A DNA stretch of 64,000 nt from Pustulibacterium marinum (GTDB taxonomy: Bacteria; Bacteroidota; Bacteroidia; Flavobacteriales; Flavobacteriaceae): contig NZ_FPBK01000011.1 in assembly GCF_900116665.1 (NCBI RefSeq), positions 1-64,000 of the forward strand. Direction: 5' to 3'. The position numbers and the translations under genes were made by a program. The notes under the pieces are model-generated. The model worked only from the letters and a program-made list of their open reading frames with translations, had not been told where the DNA came from and ran no database searches. Positions 53,219 to 62,632 of the stretch are shown here, one piece after another; within the stretch, counting starts at the first letter, position 1, and every line of letters starts with the position of its first letter.

Positions 53219-56200
53219 ATGCAAACAAGGTCAAAGGAACATGTAGTAGTAGCTATCGGCGCAAGCGCCGGAGGGCTAGAGTCATTAAATTCCTTTTTTT
53301 CTCATATTTCAGATGAATGTCCATTCACATTCATTGTTATTCAACATCTTTCTCCAGATTATAAAAGTTTAATGGATGAACTATTGGCCAAAAATACCAA
53401 TATACCCATAAGAGAGATCGTGAATGAAGCTAAAATTGAAAAAAATAGAATCTATCTAATTCCACCAAAAAACAATTTAATTGTTGAAAATGGTTATTTC
53501 AAGCTTTTAGATAAACCAACCGGGCATGGATTAAATCTTCCTATTGATTTATTATTTGAATCTGCGGCTAAAGAATTTAAAACACAGTTTACAGGTATAG
53601 TTCTTAGTGGAACTGGTAGTGACGGTTCCAAAGGGATACAGGTTATTAAAAAATATGGTGGACTTGTTATAGCGCAGCAACCATCGCAAGCTAAATTTGA
53701 TGGCATGCCTCAAAGTGCAATCAATACGGGTTATGTTGATTACATTCTACCAACCGAAGAGATGAGTACAGAAATCGAAAATTATTTTGATACCGAGGAT
53801 TGTGATGGTTCAGATATTTATAGTGCTGTTGAGAGTAATGTTTTTTCGGAGATTATAGCGCTTCTTAGAGATTCTACGGATCTTGACTTTCAGTTATATA
53901 AAAAGCCTACGCTTATTAGAAGAATCAATAAACGTATAAGCATACTGAAACTTAAAACAATTGAAGCGTATTATGAATATATCATTAACAATGATTATGA
54001 ATTACATATACTTTATGAAGAAATCTTAATAGGTGTTACAAAATTCTTTAGAGATAAAGAAGCATGGACTATTCTAGAGGATACGTTAGTACCTCAGATA
54101 GTGGCTTCTAAGAGTAATAGTGATGTTCTCAAAATTTGGGATGTAGGTTGTAGTACCGGAGAGGAAACCTATAGTTTGGCAATGCTCTTCATTGCAGAAA
54201 TTGAAAAGCAGAACAAGGATATAGATCTTAAAATTTTTGCTACCGATATTTCAAAAATGCACATAGAAATAGCGAGCCGAGGTGAATATGGAGATCAAAT
54301 AGAAAATGATATTGATAAAGAGCGGTTATCAAGATTTTTCTATAAAATTAAAAATGGATATCGTATTAAAGAATTTATTAGAAGTACGGTAATTTTCTCT
54401 AACCATAATATCATTAAAGATCCGCCATTCAAGAATATAGATCTTGCGGTATGTAGAAATCTTTTAATATATCTTCAAAGTTCTATTCAGCAGAATGTTT
54501 TACATGTTTTACATTATTCATTGATTGAACAAGGAATCTTGTTTTTAGGAAGTAGTGAAAATTTAGGATCATTATTAAATAATTTTGAAGAAGTTGATCG
54601 AAAATGGAAATTCTATAGAAATATTAAAACTTCCAAAAGATTAAAAACTGAAATGCTTCGTTCTACAAGTGATAGAAATATTACAAATTTTCAACAACCA
54701 AATAAACGAAAGGATATAGATATAGAAAAGATAGAAAATAGAGATGCATCAACCATTATTAGTGACGCAATACTAGATCAGTTTGGTGCAGCAAGCGTTT
54801 ATATCAATGGTCATTATGATATTATTGAAGCAAAAGGTGAGTTAAAAAAGTACGTTAGCTTACCCGAAAAAGGGTTTACAACTAATCTTCTAAAAATGTT
54901 ACCGGAAGAGCTTAAAATCCCTTTAACCACTTCAGTTAACAATGCAAGAAGAAATGATAGTAAGTATGTGTATCAGAATATATTATATTCAATTGATGGT
55001 AAACAGTACTTAGTTTCATTGTTCGTAAAGCCATTATACGACGATGATAGGCAAGAATACCTAGTAACTTTTGTAGATGTAGATCCTTCAGAAGGTAGTA
55101 TTATAGAGATTGCTACAGTTTCAGAAAGTGCTGCAAAACGTATCAATGATCTTGAAGAAGAGTTAGAAGATGTAAAAGTTCGTTTAAAACGTTCTATTGA
55201 AGAAACAGAAACGAGTAACGAAGAATTACAGGCAACCAATGAGGAGTTATTAGCTTCAAATGAAGAACTCCAAAGTACCAATGAAGAATTACAGAGTGTT
55301 AATGAAGAATTACACACGGTAAATACAGAGAATCTTCAAAAAATGGAAGATTTGGCATTATTGAATGCTGATATTAATAACTTATTAAACAGCACCAATA
55401 TTGGAACCATTTTCTTAGATAATGAGTTAAACATAAGAAAATATACACCTTCTGTTAAAGAACATTTTAACTTGCTTCCTCAGGATATAGGTAGACCTGT
55501 AGCAAATTTTATCGCAAATTTCAATAAGGAAGAAGATTTTATAGTAAAAAATGCTCAACGTGTTCTTGATACAGGAAAAACATTTGAGAGAAACGTCATT
55601 AGTAAAAGCGGAAAACACTTTATAAAAAGAATATCTCCATTCTTATCTATCAAGAATACAATAGAAGGAGTGGTTGTAAGCTTTATAGATGTTGAGAAAA
55701 TGTATCAATCGCAGTTAAGATTGCGTAGGAGTGAAGAGAAGTTTAAATCTTTCTATAATGATGATCCGGTAATGCACGTAAGTATAAACTTGGATTCAGG
55801 ATCAATAGTGGAAGCGAATCGACTTTTTGTACAAAAAATGGGGTATAAATCACGTGAGGAAGTGATAGGTCTTCCAATTTTAGATTTCTATCCAGATGAC
55901 AAGAAACTAGTGGGAATCAAGTTGATGGATGAACTTAAAAATAATGGAATTTTAAGAAATCAAGAAGTTCAGTATATCACTAAAGATGGAGTACTTATTG
56001 ATGCTATTTTAAACACGATTGTGGTTAAAGATGAAAGCAGCAATTTACCAATAACCCGTTCTACTCTTTTAGATGTTACAGAACTGAAGAAAGTACAGTC
56101 CGAACTAGAAATTGAAAAGGAAAATTTAATAACAGCAAATAAAGAATTGGAACAATTTGTATCTATTTGTTCTCACGATTTACAAGAACCATTAGGAACA

Positions 56201-56806
56201 ATTCGTTTTGGTAGTGAACTGGTTATTAAAAAATTTAGTGATAATCTAGAGCCTAAAGGAAAAGAATATTTAGAATACATTTTTGACGCAGCCGGAAGAT
56301 TAAGTAATCAAATTAGAGCGCTTCTTGAGTATAGTAGAATTGGGAAGAACAGAGAAAAAGTATCTGTAAACACCAAGGAAATGGTAGAAGTTGTACTATA
56401 TGATCTTAGCCGTAGAGTAAAGGAAAATAATGCAAAGGTACACGTAGGTAATTTACCAAAGATCAATGCTTATAAAACAGAACTTAGATTACTATTCCAA
56501 AATCTTATAGGTAATGCTCTTAAATATAGAAAGAAAGATGTTGATCCTGTAATAAAAATTTCGTCATACGAAGATGGGGAATATCAAATATTTTCTATTG
56601 CAGATAATGGTATAGGTATTCCAGAAGAAAGTATTGATAGTATTTTTACAATTTTTAGTAGAGTACCTACCGAAGATAAATATGAAGGTACCGGAGTAGG
56701 TCTTGCCCATTGCGAAAAGATTGTAAAAATGCATGAAGGTAGAATATGGGTAGATTCACAACTAGGATATGGAAGTACATTCTACGTAAAACTTAAAACT
56801 AATTAA
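53219..56806 (+). CDS. CheB-CheR-PAS histidine kinase fusion
   Basis: A 1195-residue cytoplasmic signalling protein. CheB-type methylesterase (about 1-190) has the active Ser16 in GASAGG, His in VIQHLSP and Asp in GSGSDG-like GTGSDGS. CheR-type methyltransferase (about 205-480) has [15 protein letters not shown] and [10 protein letters not shown] coiled coil of repeated TNEEL-type units (about 640-710) follows, then two PAS regions (about 715-830 and 845-960). The kinase has [16 protein letters not shown] (about 985) and an ATPase domain. No chemoreceptor is nearby, so methylation targets are unknown. It starts an operon with the bacteriophytochrome gene four bases downstream. Confidence 0.93.
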   Translation: MQTRSKEHVVVAIGASAGGLESLNSFFSHISDECPFTFIVIQHLSPDYKSLMDELLAKNTNIPIREIVNEAKIEKNRIYLIPPKNNLIVENGYFKLLDKPTGHGLNLPIDLLFESAAKEFKTQFTGIVLSGTGSDGSKGIQVIKKYGGLVIAQQPSQAKFDGMPQSAINTGYVDYILPTEEMSTEIENYFDTEDCDGSDIYSAVESNVFSEIIALLRDSTDLDFQLYKKPTLIRRINKRISILKLKTIEAYYEYIINNDYELHILYEEILIGVTKFFRDKEAWTILEDTLVPQIVASKSNSDVLKIWDVGCSTGEETYSLAMLFIAEIEKQNKDIDLKIFATDISKMHIEIASRGEYGDQIENDIDKERLSRFFYKIKNGYRIKEFIRSTVIFSNHNIIKDPPFKNIDLAVCRNLLIYLQSSIQQNVLHVLHYSLIEQGILFLGSSENLGSLLNNFEEVDRKWKFYRNIKTSKRLKTEMLRSTSDRNITNFQQPNKRKDIDIEKIENRDASTIISDAILDQFGAASVYINGHYDIIEAKGELKKYVSLPEKGFTTNLLKMLPEELKIPLTTSVNNARRNDSKYVYQNILYSIDGKQYLVSLFVKPLYDDDRQEYLVTFVDVDPSEGSIIEIATVSESAAKRINDLEEELEDVKVRLKRSIEETETSNEELQATNEELLASNEELQSTNEELQSVNEELHTVNTENLQKMEDLALLNADINNLLNSTNIGTIFLDNELNIRKYTPSVKEHFNLLPQDIGRPVANFIANFNKEEDFIVKNAQRVLDTGKTFERNVISKSGKHFIKRISPFLSIKNTIEGVVVSFIDVEKMYQSQLRLRRSEEKFKSFYNDDPVMHVSINLDSGSIVEANRLFVQKMGYKSREEVIGLPILDFYPDDKKLVGIKLMDELKNNGILRNQEVQYITKDGVLIDAILNTIVVKDESSNLPITRSTLLDVTELKKVQSELEIEKENLITANKELEQFVSICSHDLQEPLGTIRFGSELVIKKFSDNLEPKGKEYLEYIFDAAGRLSNQIRALLEYSRIGKNREKVSVNTKEMVEVVLYDLSRRVKENNAKVHVGNLPKINAYKTELRLLFQNLIGNALKYRKKDVDPVIKISSYEDGEYQIFSIADNGIGIPEESIDSIFTIFSRVPTEDKYEGTGVGLAHCEKIVKMHEGRIWVDSQLGYGSTFYVKLKTN

Positions 56807-56810
56807 GATT

Positions 56811-59030
56811 ATGGCGAGTCCCTCATCGTTATATCCTCAAAACGTAGATCTTACAAATTGTGATAAAGAACCTATTCATAAATTGAATAGAATCCAGCTG
56901 CATGGAGCAATAGTAAGTTGTGATCTTAATTCATTACAGATAGTTCAATGTAGTTCCAATATTTCAGAATTTCTAAACAAAACAATTGACGAAATTCTTA
57001 ATCTTTCATTAGAATCAATTATTGGAAATGAAAATTTTGAATCTCTAAAAAAAGCAATTGATCAACAAAAATTTGCGCCCTTAGATTTAGTTGTAGGAAA
57101 TAAACATTTACTGGTTATTCCTCATGTACATGAATCGCACTGCATTTTGGAACTAGAGCAGCGAGAAGAAGGTGTAGATGCTTTTACCTATCAACAACAA
57201 TTAACAGATGTGATTACCGGTTTGAGTAATGCCTCCGATGAAAAGCAGATGTGTGATAAAGCAGCCGAGCTGGTCAAGGACTTTTTTGGGTATGATCGCG
57301 TAATGATTTATCAATTTGATGAAAATTGGAATGGTGAAGTAATTTCAGAAGCGCGTGAAGAGAACTTGGAAAGTTGGCTAGGCTTACATTATCCTGCAAC
57401 AGATATTCCTCAACAAGCTAGAAAGTTATTTTTGCAGCAAGGCGTTCGTCTTATTAGTGAAATTACTACAGAAAGTGTGCACATGGTACCTGAAATTTCT
57501 CCGGTTACCAATGATATTGTGGATCTTTCTAAAAGTGAGCTGAGAGCACCTTCTTTAATTCATATAGAATATTTACAAAATATGAAAGTTGGCGGTACAT
57601 TAACCGCTGCCATTGTTTATAATCATACACTTTGGGGGTTAATTGCTTGTCATCATTATAGTCCAAAATTTATAAGCTATCATCAGCGATTATCTTGTAA
57701 ATTCTTGACCCAAGTTTTTTCAACACAATTAGGTCTAAGAGCTTTCAATACTTCTTTACAAAAAGTAAATAGTTCTTCTGTGATAAGAAATTTACTCATC
57801 AAGCAGATGAGTGAAAACTGGAATATAACTGAAGGATTAACAGCATTTGACACCACAATGCTCAATTTAACCGAAGCAAGCGGCGCCGCTGTTTTCATTG
57901 ATGGAAAACTTACCTCAATAGGAAAAACACCAGATTCTGAAGAAATTCTCAAATTGAATAATTGGTTAACTGAACATAAAAAGGAAGACGATATTTATTT
58001 TACGAATAGTATATCTTCTATTTATGATCAAGGATATGCTTTTAAAGAAGTTGCTTCTGGAGTGTTACAAGTAGCTGTTTCCAAAGGGAATAACAAACTA
58101 TTTTGGTTTAAACCAGAGATCAAAGAAACTGTTTCTTGGGGCGGTAATCCTAATAAACCCGCACAAATAAGTTCAGATGCTAGATTGTCTCCAAGAAAAT
58201 CATTTGACAAATGGTCTGAAGAAGTTAGTGGTAAATCTGCACCTTGGCTAGATTATGAAGTAGCTGCAGCTAAAGCGTTGAAAGAGAGTATTTCAGAAAT
58301 TATAATTCAGAAATACGACGAAGTTATGGAGCTTAATCAAAAATTGGAAAAGGCTTATAATGAGCTGGAATCTTTCAGTTATAGTGTATCCCATGACTTG
58401 CGTGCACCACTACGCGGAATTGATGGTTTTGCACAGATTATCAAGGAAGATTATTTTGAATCCTTAGATGATTTTGGTAGAAATGCTTTAGAAACGATTA
58501 TAAAGTCTACCGAAAAAATGAACCTGCTTATAGATGATATTTTACATTTTTCAGGTCTTCATCAAAAGGAAATGCGTGTAGGAAATGTAGATATGAATTC
58601 TTTGGTGAATCAGGTCATAGATTTAAATCAAACTGCTATATTATTTCCGAATACAAAAATTGAAATTGATGAATTACCACATGCTACTGGTGATCAATCA
58701 ATGATAATTCAACTTCTTAGTAATTTGATTAATAATGCTTTAAAGTATTCTCAAGAGAGTCCCAACGCAAAAATACAGATAGGATCATACGTTGAAAATG
58801 GTAAAAATGTATACTATATTTCAGACAATGGGATTGGAATAGACATGCAATATAAAGATGCTATTTTTGGAGTATTCAACAGACTTGTAGATGATTCACA
58901 ATACAGTGGATCTGGTATTGGGTTAGCTATTGTAAAACGCGTGATAGAAAAGCATTTTGGTAATGTTTGGGTAGAAAGCAAACTGGGAGAAAGTACCACA
59001 TTTAAATTCTACTTTAATTTACCTGAATAG
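56811..59030 (+). CDS. bphP: Bacteriophytochrome histidine kinase
   Basis: A 739-residue red/far-red photoreceptor. The N-terminus has the biliverdin-binding Cys17 in LTNCDKEPIHKLNRIQLHG, the usual place in bacterial phytochromes. PAS (about 20-110), GAF (about 135-300, with the signature HYPATDIPQQARKLF) and PHY (about 320-500) domains follow. The kinase has SVSHDLRAPLRGIDGF (about 526) and an ATPase with NLINNALKYS, DNGIGIDM and GSGIGLAIVKR. It has no membrane helix. The heme oxygenase three genes downstream would supply biliverdin, and two receivers lie between them. Confidence 0.95.
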   Translation: MASPSSLYPQNVDLTNCDKEPIHKLNRIQLHGAIVSCDLNSLQIVQCSSNISEFLNKTIDEILNLSLESIIGNENFESLKKAIDQQKFAPLDLVVGNKHLLVIPHVHESHCILELEQREEGVDAFTYQQQLTDVITGLSNASDEKQMCDKAAELVKDFFGYDRVMIYQFDENWNGEVISEAREENLESWLGLHYPATDIPQQARKLFLQQGVRLISEITTESVHMVPEISPVTNDIVDLSKSELRAPSLIHIEYLQNMKVGGTLTAAIVYNHTLWGLIACHHYSPKFISYHQRLSCKFLTQVFSTQLGLRAFNTSLQKVNSSSVIRNLLIKQMSENWNITEGLTAFDTTMLNLTEASGAAVFIDGKLTSIGKTPDSEEILKLNNWLTEHKKEDDIYFTNSISSIYDQGYAFKEVASGVLQVAVSKGNNKLFWFKPEIKETVSWGGNPNKPAQISSDARLSPRKSFDKWSEEVSGKSAPWLDYEVAAAKALKESISEIIIQKYDEVMELNQKLEKAYNELESFSYSVSHDLRAPLRGIDGFAQIIKEDYFESLDDFGRNALETIIKSTEKMNLLIDDILHFSGLHQKEMRVGNVDMNSLVNQVIDLNQTAILFPNTKIEIDELPHATGDQSMIIQLLSNLINNALKYSQESPNAKIQIGSYVENGKNVYYISDNGIGIDMQYKDAIFGVFNRLVDDSQYSGSGIGLAIVKRVIEKHFGNVWVESKLGESTTFKFYFNLPE

Positions 59031-59036
59031 TTTTTT

Positions 59037-59447
59037 ATGAGTAATTATATTTTATGCGTAGAGGATAATGTGAATGATATTCAGTTAATCAAAAGAGTTT
59101 TTGATAGAGAATTGGCACATATACCTATACGATATTTAAAAAACGGGGAAGAGGCTCTGAAATTATTTGAAAATGAAGATTTTTTAGTACATTTACCAAC
59201 ACTCATCCTTTTAGATATTAAAATGCGAGGCATTAGTGGCTTGCAAGTATTAGAGAAAATCAAACAAAACGAAAAGCTATCCAAAATACCGGTAGTAATT
59301 TTAAGTTCATCTGTGCAACAAAGTGATTTAGATAAAGCATATGGTTTGCATGTGAATAGTTATGTAGAAAAGCCGAAAGATTATCAGCAATTAAAATCTA
59401 CATTAAAATTATTGTCTGATTATTGGTTTAATGTCAATAAGAATTAG
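59037..59447 (+). CDS. Rcp1-like single-domain response regulator
   Basis: A 136-residue stand-alone receiver. It has VEDNVND (acidic pair), the phospho-acceptor Asp in LILLDIKMRGISGLQVLE, the switch Ser in VVILSSSVQQ and the Lys in SYVEKPKDYQQL. The type is that of the Rcp1 regulators coupled to phytochromes. It starts six bases after the bacteriophytochrome gene, which is its probable kinase. No DNA-binding domain is present. Confidence 0.93.
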   Translation: MSNYILCVEDNVNDIQLIKRVFDRELAHIPIRYLKNGEEALKLFENEDFLVHLPTLILLDIKMRGISGLQVLEKIKQNEKLSKIPVVILSSSVQQSDLDKAYGLHVNSYVEKPKDYQQLKSTLKLLSDYWFNVNKN

Positions 59448-59456
59448 GTTGAAATT

Positions 59457-60014
59457 ATGAAAAACGCCAAAATTAAAATTCTGTTAGTTGAGGACAACCA
59501 CACAGATGTACAATTGACCAAGAGGCAAATTTTTAAGGTTGATGAAAATGTTATCGTAGAGGTATCTAAAGATTTGATTAGAACAGAAGAGCTATTATTG
59601 AGTTTTGAGCCCAATATTGTAATATCTGATTATAGACTTCCGACCTGCAGTGGTATGGATGTTTTAGATTTAGTAGAAAGAAAGGCCAAAGGAACTACAT
59701 TTATATTTTTAACAGGTGCAATTCATGACGAAGAATTGGCAGCAAATACTATTTTAAGTGGAGCTTCCGGATATTTTTTGAAGAAGAATTTAGCCAAGTT
59801 TCATGTGAAGCTAACACCTTATATAAATGCTGTAAGAAACAACAGCCCAATTACACAAGATTCAAAAGAGAGAATAACAGAAAGTAGAAAAACAATTCAA
59901 AGTATAGAAGATTTCCTTAAAAATGTTGACAGCATTAATATGTCTCACATAGAAGGAATTCAAAAAATAAGAGAAGATATAGCCAAACTTAGAAAAGATT
60001 ATGATAATATTTGA
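59457..60014 (+). CDS. Response regulator with C-terminal helical extension
   Basis: A 185-residue protein: a receiver (about 1-125) with VEDNHTD, Asp in VISDYRLPTCSGMDVLD, Thr in FIFLTGAIHDEEL and Lys in GYFLKKN, followed by a 55-residue helical tail (about 130-185) without a known output fold. The last 14 bases overlap the heme oxygenase start. As part of the phytochrome operon it may take phosphate from the bacteriophytochrome or the CheB/CheR-kinase. The tail could mediate protein contacts. Confidence 0.88.
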   Translation: MKNAKIKILLVEDNHTDVQLTKRQIFKVDENVIVEVSKDLIRTEELLLSFEPNIVISDYRLPTCSGMDVLDLVERKAKGTTFIFLTGAIHDEELAANTILSGASGYFLKKNLAKFHVKLTPYINAVRNNSPITQDSKERITESRKTIQSIEDFLKNVDSINMSHIEGIQKIREDIAKLRKDYDNI

Positions 60015-60597
60015 CCAACTAAAGGATAAAACCACCGCATTACACCAAGAAGCAGAAAAATATAATGATGCTTCCAAAGTTTTAGATCATTCTATTTCGA
60101 AAGAAGATTACAAGCAATTACTTATTACCAATTATAGTTCTTATAAAGGCTTGGAAGAATATTTGGTGAAACACAAATTGCTACTTTCAGAAGAGCTACA
60201 ACAATTTGCCAGTTATAAAAATTCTGATAGGCTTGAAGAAGATCTCAAGTATTTTGATGTAAATGTAGAAACAATTGAAAGACCAATTTTTGATTTTCAG
60301 AACCCTTCAAAATCTTCATTAATAGGTGTTTTGTACGTGATGGAAGGATCAATGATGGGCGGAATGATGATTAGTAAAAATTTATTAAAATGCGATTCGT
60401 TAACGGAACTTCCAACGCAATGTTTTTTTAATAGAGATGTACAAGATATTTTGAAGTATTGGAACGATTTTAAAAATGCAGTTGCAATCAATACCTATAC
60501 AAGTGATGAAATAGATGAGGCTATTGCTGGAGCAAATAAAGCTTTTGCGTACTTCAAAGAGGTTCACTTATTTTATCACGTATCTGAAAAAAAATAG
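60001..60597 (+). CDS. bphO: Biliverdin-producing heme oxygenase
   Basis: A 198-residue soluble helical enzyme that opens heme to biliverdin, CO and iron. The proximal ligand His15 is in TTALHQEAEKY and the distal-helix glycines are in GVLYVMEGSMMGGMM (about 111-125). The gene overlaps the preceding receiver by 14 bases, so it is in the phytochrome operon. That makes chromophore supply more likely than iron acquisition as its main job, although both are possible. Length is normal for bacterial HemO/BphO. Confidence 0.92.
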   Translation: MIIFDQLKDKTTALHQEAEKYNDASKVLDHSISKEDYKQLLITNYSSYKGLEEYLVKHKLLLSEELQQFASYKNSDRLEEDLKYFDVNVETIERPIFDFQNPSKSSLIGVLYVMEGSMMGGMMISKNLLKCDSLTELPTQCFFNRDVQDILKYWNDFKNAVAINTYTSDEIDEAIAGANKAFAYFKEVHLFYHVSEKK

Positions 60598-60602
60598 AAA
60601 CT

Positions 60603-60616
60603 ATGACATTTGTCAT
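60603..60616. promoter_or_regulatory. Palindromic operator-like sequence
   Basis: ATGACA-TT-TGTCAT is a perfect 6+2+6 inverted repeat just after the heme oxygenase gene and 22 bases before a promoter-like TACATTTG. The spacing suits a regulator site for the candidate transcript that follows. Confidence 0.5.
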
Positions 60617-60638
60617 GTTTTACTAAAAACCATTGCCC

Positions 60639-60646
60639 TACATTTG
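60639..60646 (+). promoter_or_regulatory. Promoter -7 element of candidate RNA
   Basis: TACATTTG, an exact TAnnTTTG match. No protein gene begins downstream on this strand before the terminator at 60744, so the promoter would drive a short RNA. Confidence 0.5.
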
Positions 60647-60652
60647 AAGTAT

Positions 60653-60778
60653 AATTAGAGAAGGAAACAAACTTCGATAGTTATTTTAGTTCAGGATTGG
60701 GTTTAAGTTGTAATATACTTACTAATTATTTGGTTTTGGTAAGAACAGCCGATACTTTTGAGTGTCGGCTGTTTTTTG
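60653..60778 (+). ncRNA. Candidate small RNA downstream of heme oxygenase gene
   Basis: A promoter-like motif (60639-60646) and a strong terminator (60744-60778) define a possible RNA of about 125 nucleotides in a stretch with no open frame worth calling. The opposite-strand neighbour ends at 60796. I recognise no known RNA family. It could also be just the 3' untranslated region and terminator of the phytochrome operon. Confidence 0.35.
60744..60778. terminator. Intrinsic terminator between phytochrome and ABC operons
   Basis: AACAGCCGA and TCGGCTGTT arms (60744-60752 and 60764-60772), extended toward the loop through partial pairing, then a T-run. It can serve the + strand transcripts and possibly the convergent ABC operon. 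Confidence 0.9.
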
Positions 60779-60795
60779 TTTTTATAGACTTTTAG

Positions 60796-61632
60796 TTACA
60801 AATCTCTTTTCTTTAATAGTGCTAAAGAACCATATACAAAAATTAATGTCCAAACAATTACAATGAAATATTCGTACCAATGTGTTCCATAATCCTTTGT
60901 AAATGTTTCACCTACTTGATTGGCTACTGCTTTTACCGCACCAAATTTTGATACTGGTTCTTTCAATAAATTACTCATCGAGTTTAAAGGAAATAAGTCC
61001 ATAATGTAATCTGTAGTATTACCTTCGGTAAAGACATATTTTTTCAATACTCCATAGGTGATTCCTTCTATGATTTGCCATAATATAAGAAAGCCTAACG
61101 CAAACGCAGATCGTTTGATTAAAACACCTAAAAACAAGCAAAATGAAAAGAATCCAACTAGTTTGATAAAGTAGGCGAACAAGTAATCTATATCTGTGGT
61201 GATAATAGAAAAGGTTTTAAAATCAGAATAAATTAAACCTAAAATTAAGGTTACCACAGCAATAAAAATGGTTGAGATTACCGAAAATACTACGACGGTT
61301 AAAAATTTAGAAAGCACAAATTCCTTCTTACTTAATCCATCTATTAAATTTTGTTTAATGGTTTTATTGCTATATTCATTGGACATCATGGAAACTATGA
61401 CAACCGCTAAAAATATTTTGAGAAAAGCAGCAATAAAGGTGTTTAAATGCCAAATGTATGGAAAGTTAAAAATTCCCTGTTCTGCCAGATTAAAATGAAT
61501 ACTACCAATGTCAAATTTAATGGCGGCTATAAGCGTTATTAAACACAGTAGAACAAAATAGGCTCCAATAAGTATCTTGCTGGAACGACTGTTCCAAAGT
61601 TTTATAAATTCTATTTGTAAAAGACGTTTCAT
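60796..61632 (-). CDS. ABC-2-type transporter permease
   Basis: A 278-residue membrane protein with six hydrophobic segments: about residues 18-40, 58-82, 104-130, 145-170, 175-195 and 250-272. The architecture and the motif MMSNEYSNKTIKQNLIDGLSKKEF are those of ABC-2 exporter permeases related to bacitracin or lantibiotic-type systems. It lies five bases downstream of its ATPase gene. The substrate is unknown; lipid, peptide or antibiotic export are all possible. Confidence 0.88.
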   Translation of the reverse strand: MKRLLQIEFIKLWNSRSSKILIGAYFVLLCLITLIAAIKFDIGSIHFNLAEQGIFNFPYIWHLNTFIAAFLKIFLAVVIVSMMSNEYSNKTIKQNLIDGLSKKEFVLSKFLTVVVFSVISTIFIAVVTLILGLIYSDFKTFSIITTDIDYLFAYFIKLVGFFSFCLFLGVLIKRSAFALGFLILWQIIEGITYGVLKKYVFTEGNTTDYIMDLFPLNSMSNLLKEPVSKFGAVKAVANQVGETFTKDYGTHWYEYFIVIVWTLIFVYGSLALLKKRDL

Positions 61633-61637
61633 ACGGT

Positions 61638-62537
61638 TTATTGTTGGTTGGCGGTTAGTTGTAAAAATTGCTCTTCAAGACTCTCTTTTCGTTTTACTAA
61701 GTGACTTAGAATGATACCTTTTTCAAACAAAAATTTATTCATTTCTGTTGCTGTAACATCTTCATTGAGTATAACTTTGATGTAGTCGTTTTGGTGTGAA
61801 ACATTACCAAAAGCAGGATTTTCTTTTAACGTGGTTAAGAGTAATTCTTGATTTTCAGATTTTAATTCAAAAAAGCCAAAACTAGCAATCATTTCATCCA
61901 CTCGACCTGAATACAGCTTTACACCTTTTCTCATAATTACTACGTGCGAACATACTTTTTCTACTTCATCTAATAGGTGAGAGGCTAATAAAATTGTAGT
62001 TCCAGTTTGTGCTATTTGTTTAATTAATTCTCTTATTTGATGAATTCCTTGCGGATCTAAACCATTTGTTGGTTCGTCTAAAATGAGAATTTCCGGATCA
62101 TTCAGTAGGGCAGAGGCAATGGCTAATCGTTGCTTCATACCAAGAGAAAATGTTTTAAATTTATCATCTCTACGATCCCAAAGTTCTACCAAACGAAGTT
62201 TTTCTTCAACCTTGTTAGCCGGAACTCCCTTAATTTTACAAACTAAATTTAAGTTAGCAGCAGCTGTCATGTACGGATAAAAATTGGGTCTTTCTATAAT
62301 AGCACCAACTTTTTTCAAAGCATTGTTTGTAGATTCTTCACCGTTGAACCACTGGAAATCGCCAGAAGTTTTATTGACTACGTTTAAGACAATACCAAGG
62401 GTTGTAGACTTTCCACTTCCGTTAGGGCCCAAAATACCGTAAACGTTTCCTTTTTCAATGGTAAATGATAAATTGTTTACCGCGGTAAGTCTTCCGAATT
62501 TTTTGGTAAGATTATTTATTGTTAGAATAGTATTCAA
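61638..62537 (-). CDS. ABC transporter ATP-binding protein
   Basis: A 299-residue ATPase. Walker A is GPNGSGKST (about residues 39-47), the signature is FSLGMKQRLA (about 131-140), Walker B is ILILDEPTNGLDP and the switch His is in LLASHLLDE. The C-terminal 80 residues form the accessory domain usual for ABC-2 exporters. It is the first gene of a two-gene operon with the permease. Confidence 0.95.
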   Translation of the reverse strand: MNTILTINNLTKKFGRLTAVNNLSFTIEKGNVYGILGPNGSGKSTTLGIVLNVVNKTSGDFQWFNGEESTNNALKKVGAIIERPNFYPYMTAAANLNLVCKIKGVPANKVEEKLRLVELWDRRDDKFKTFSLGMKQRLAIASALLNDPEILILDEPTNGLDPQGIHQIRELIKQIAQTGTTILLASHLLDEVEKVCSHVVIMRKGVKLYSGRVDEMIASFGFFELKSENQELLLTTLKENPAFGNVSHQNDYIKVILNEDVTATEMNKFLFEKGIILSHLVKRKESLEEQFLQLTANQQ

Positions 62538-62608
62538 AATGTAGATATTTTTTTTGATTGGCTATATAAACTTGACGAGGAAAAGTACATTTTGTTACAG
62601 GATAATTT

Positions 62609-62616
62609 TAAATTTG
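62609..62616 (+). promoter_or_regulatory. Promoter -7 element of the kinase-like gene
   Basis: TAAATTTG, an exact TAnnTTTG match, 16 bases upstream of the start at 62633. A TTTG at 62591-62594 could be the -33 element although the 14-base gap is short. Confidence 0.5.
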
Positions 62617-62632
62617 AAGAAAACGTATTTTC

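Noticed and set aside
54973-55317. A 114-codon minus-strand frame rich in Ser and Asn
   Set aside because: It mirrors the Glu/Asn-rich coiled-coil coding region of the CheB/CheR kinase and has no motif of its own.
55200-55320. Tandem repeats in DNA (AATGAAGAATTA-like units)
   Set aside because: They encode the TNEEL-type coiled-coil repeats usual in CheB/CheR-kinase fusions, so no separate element is needed.
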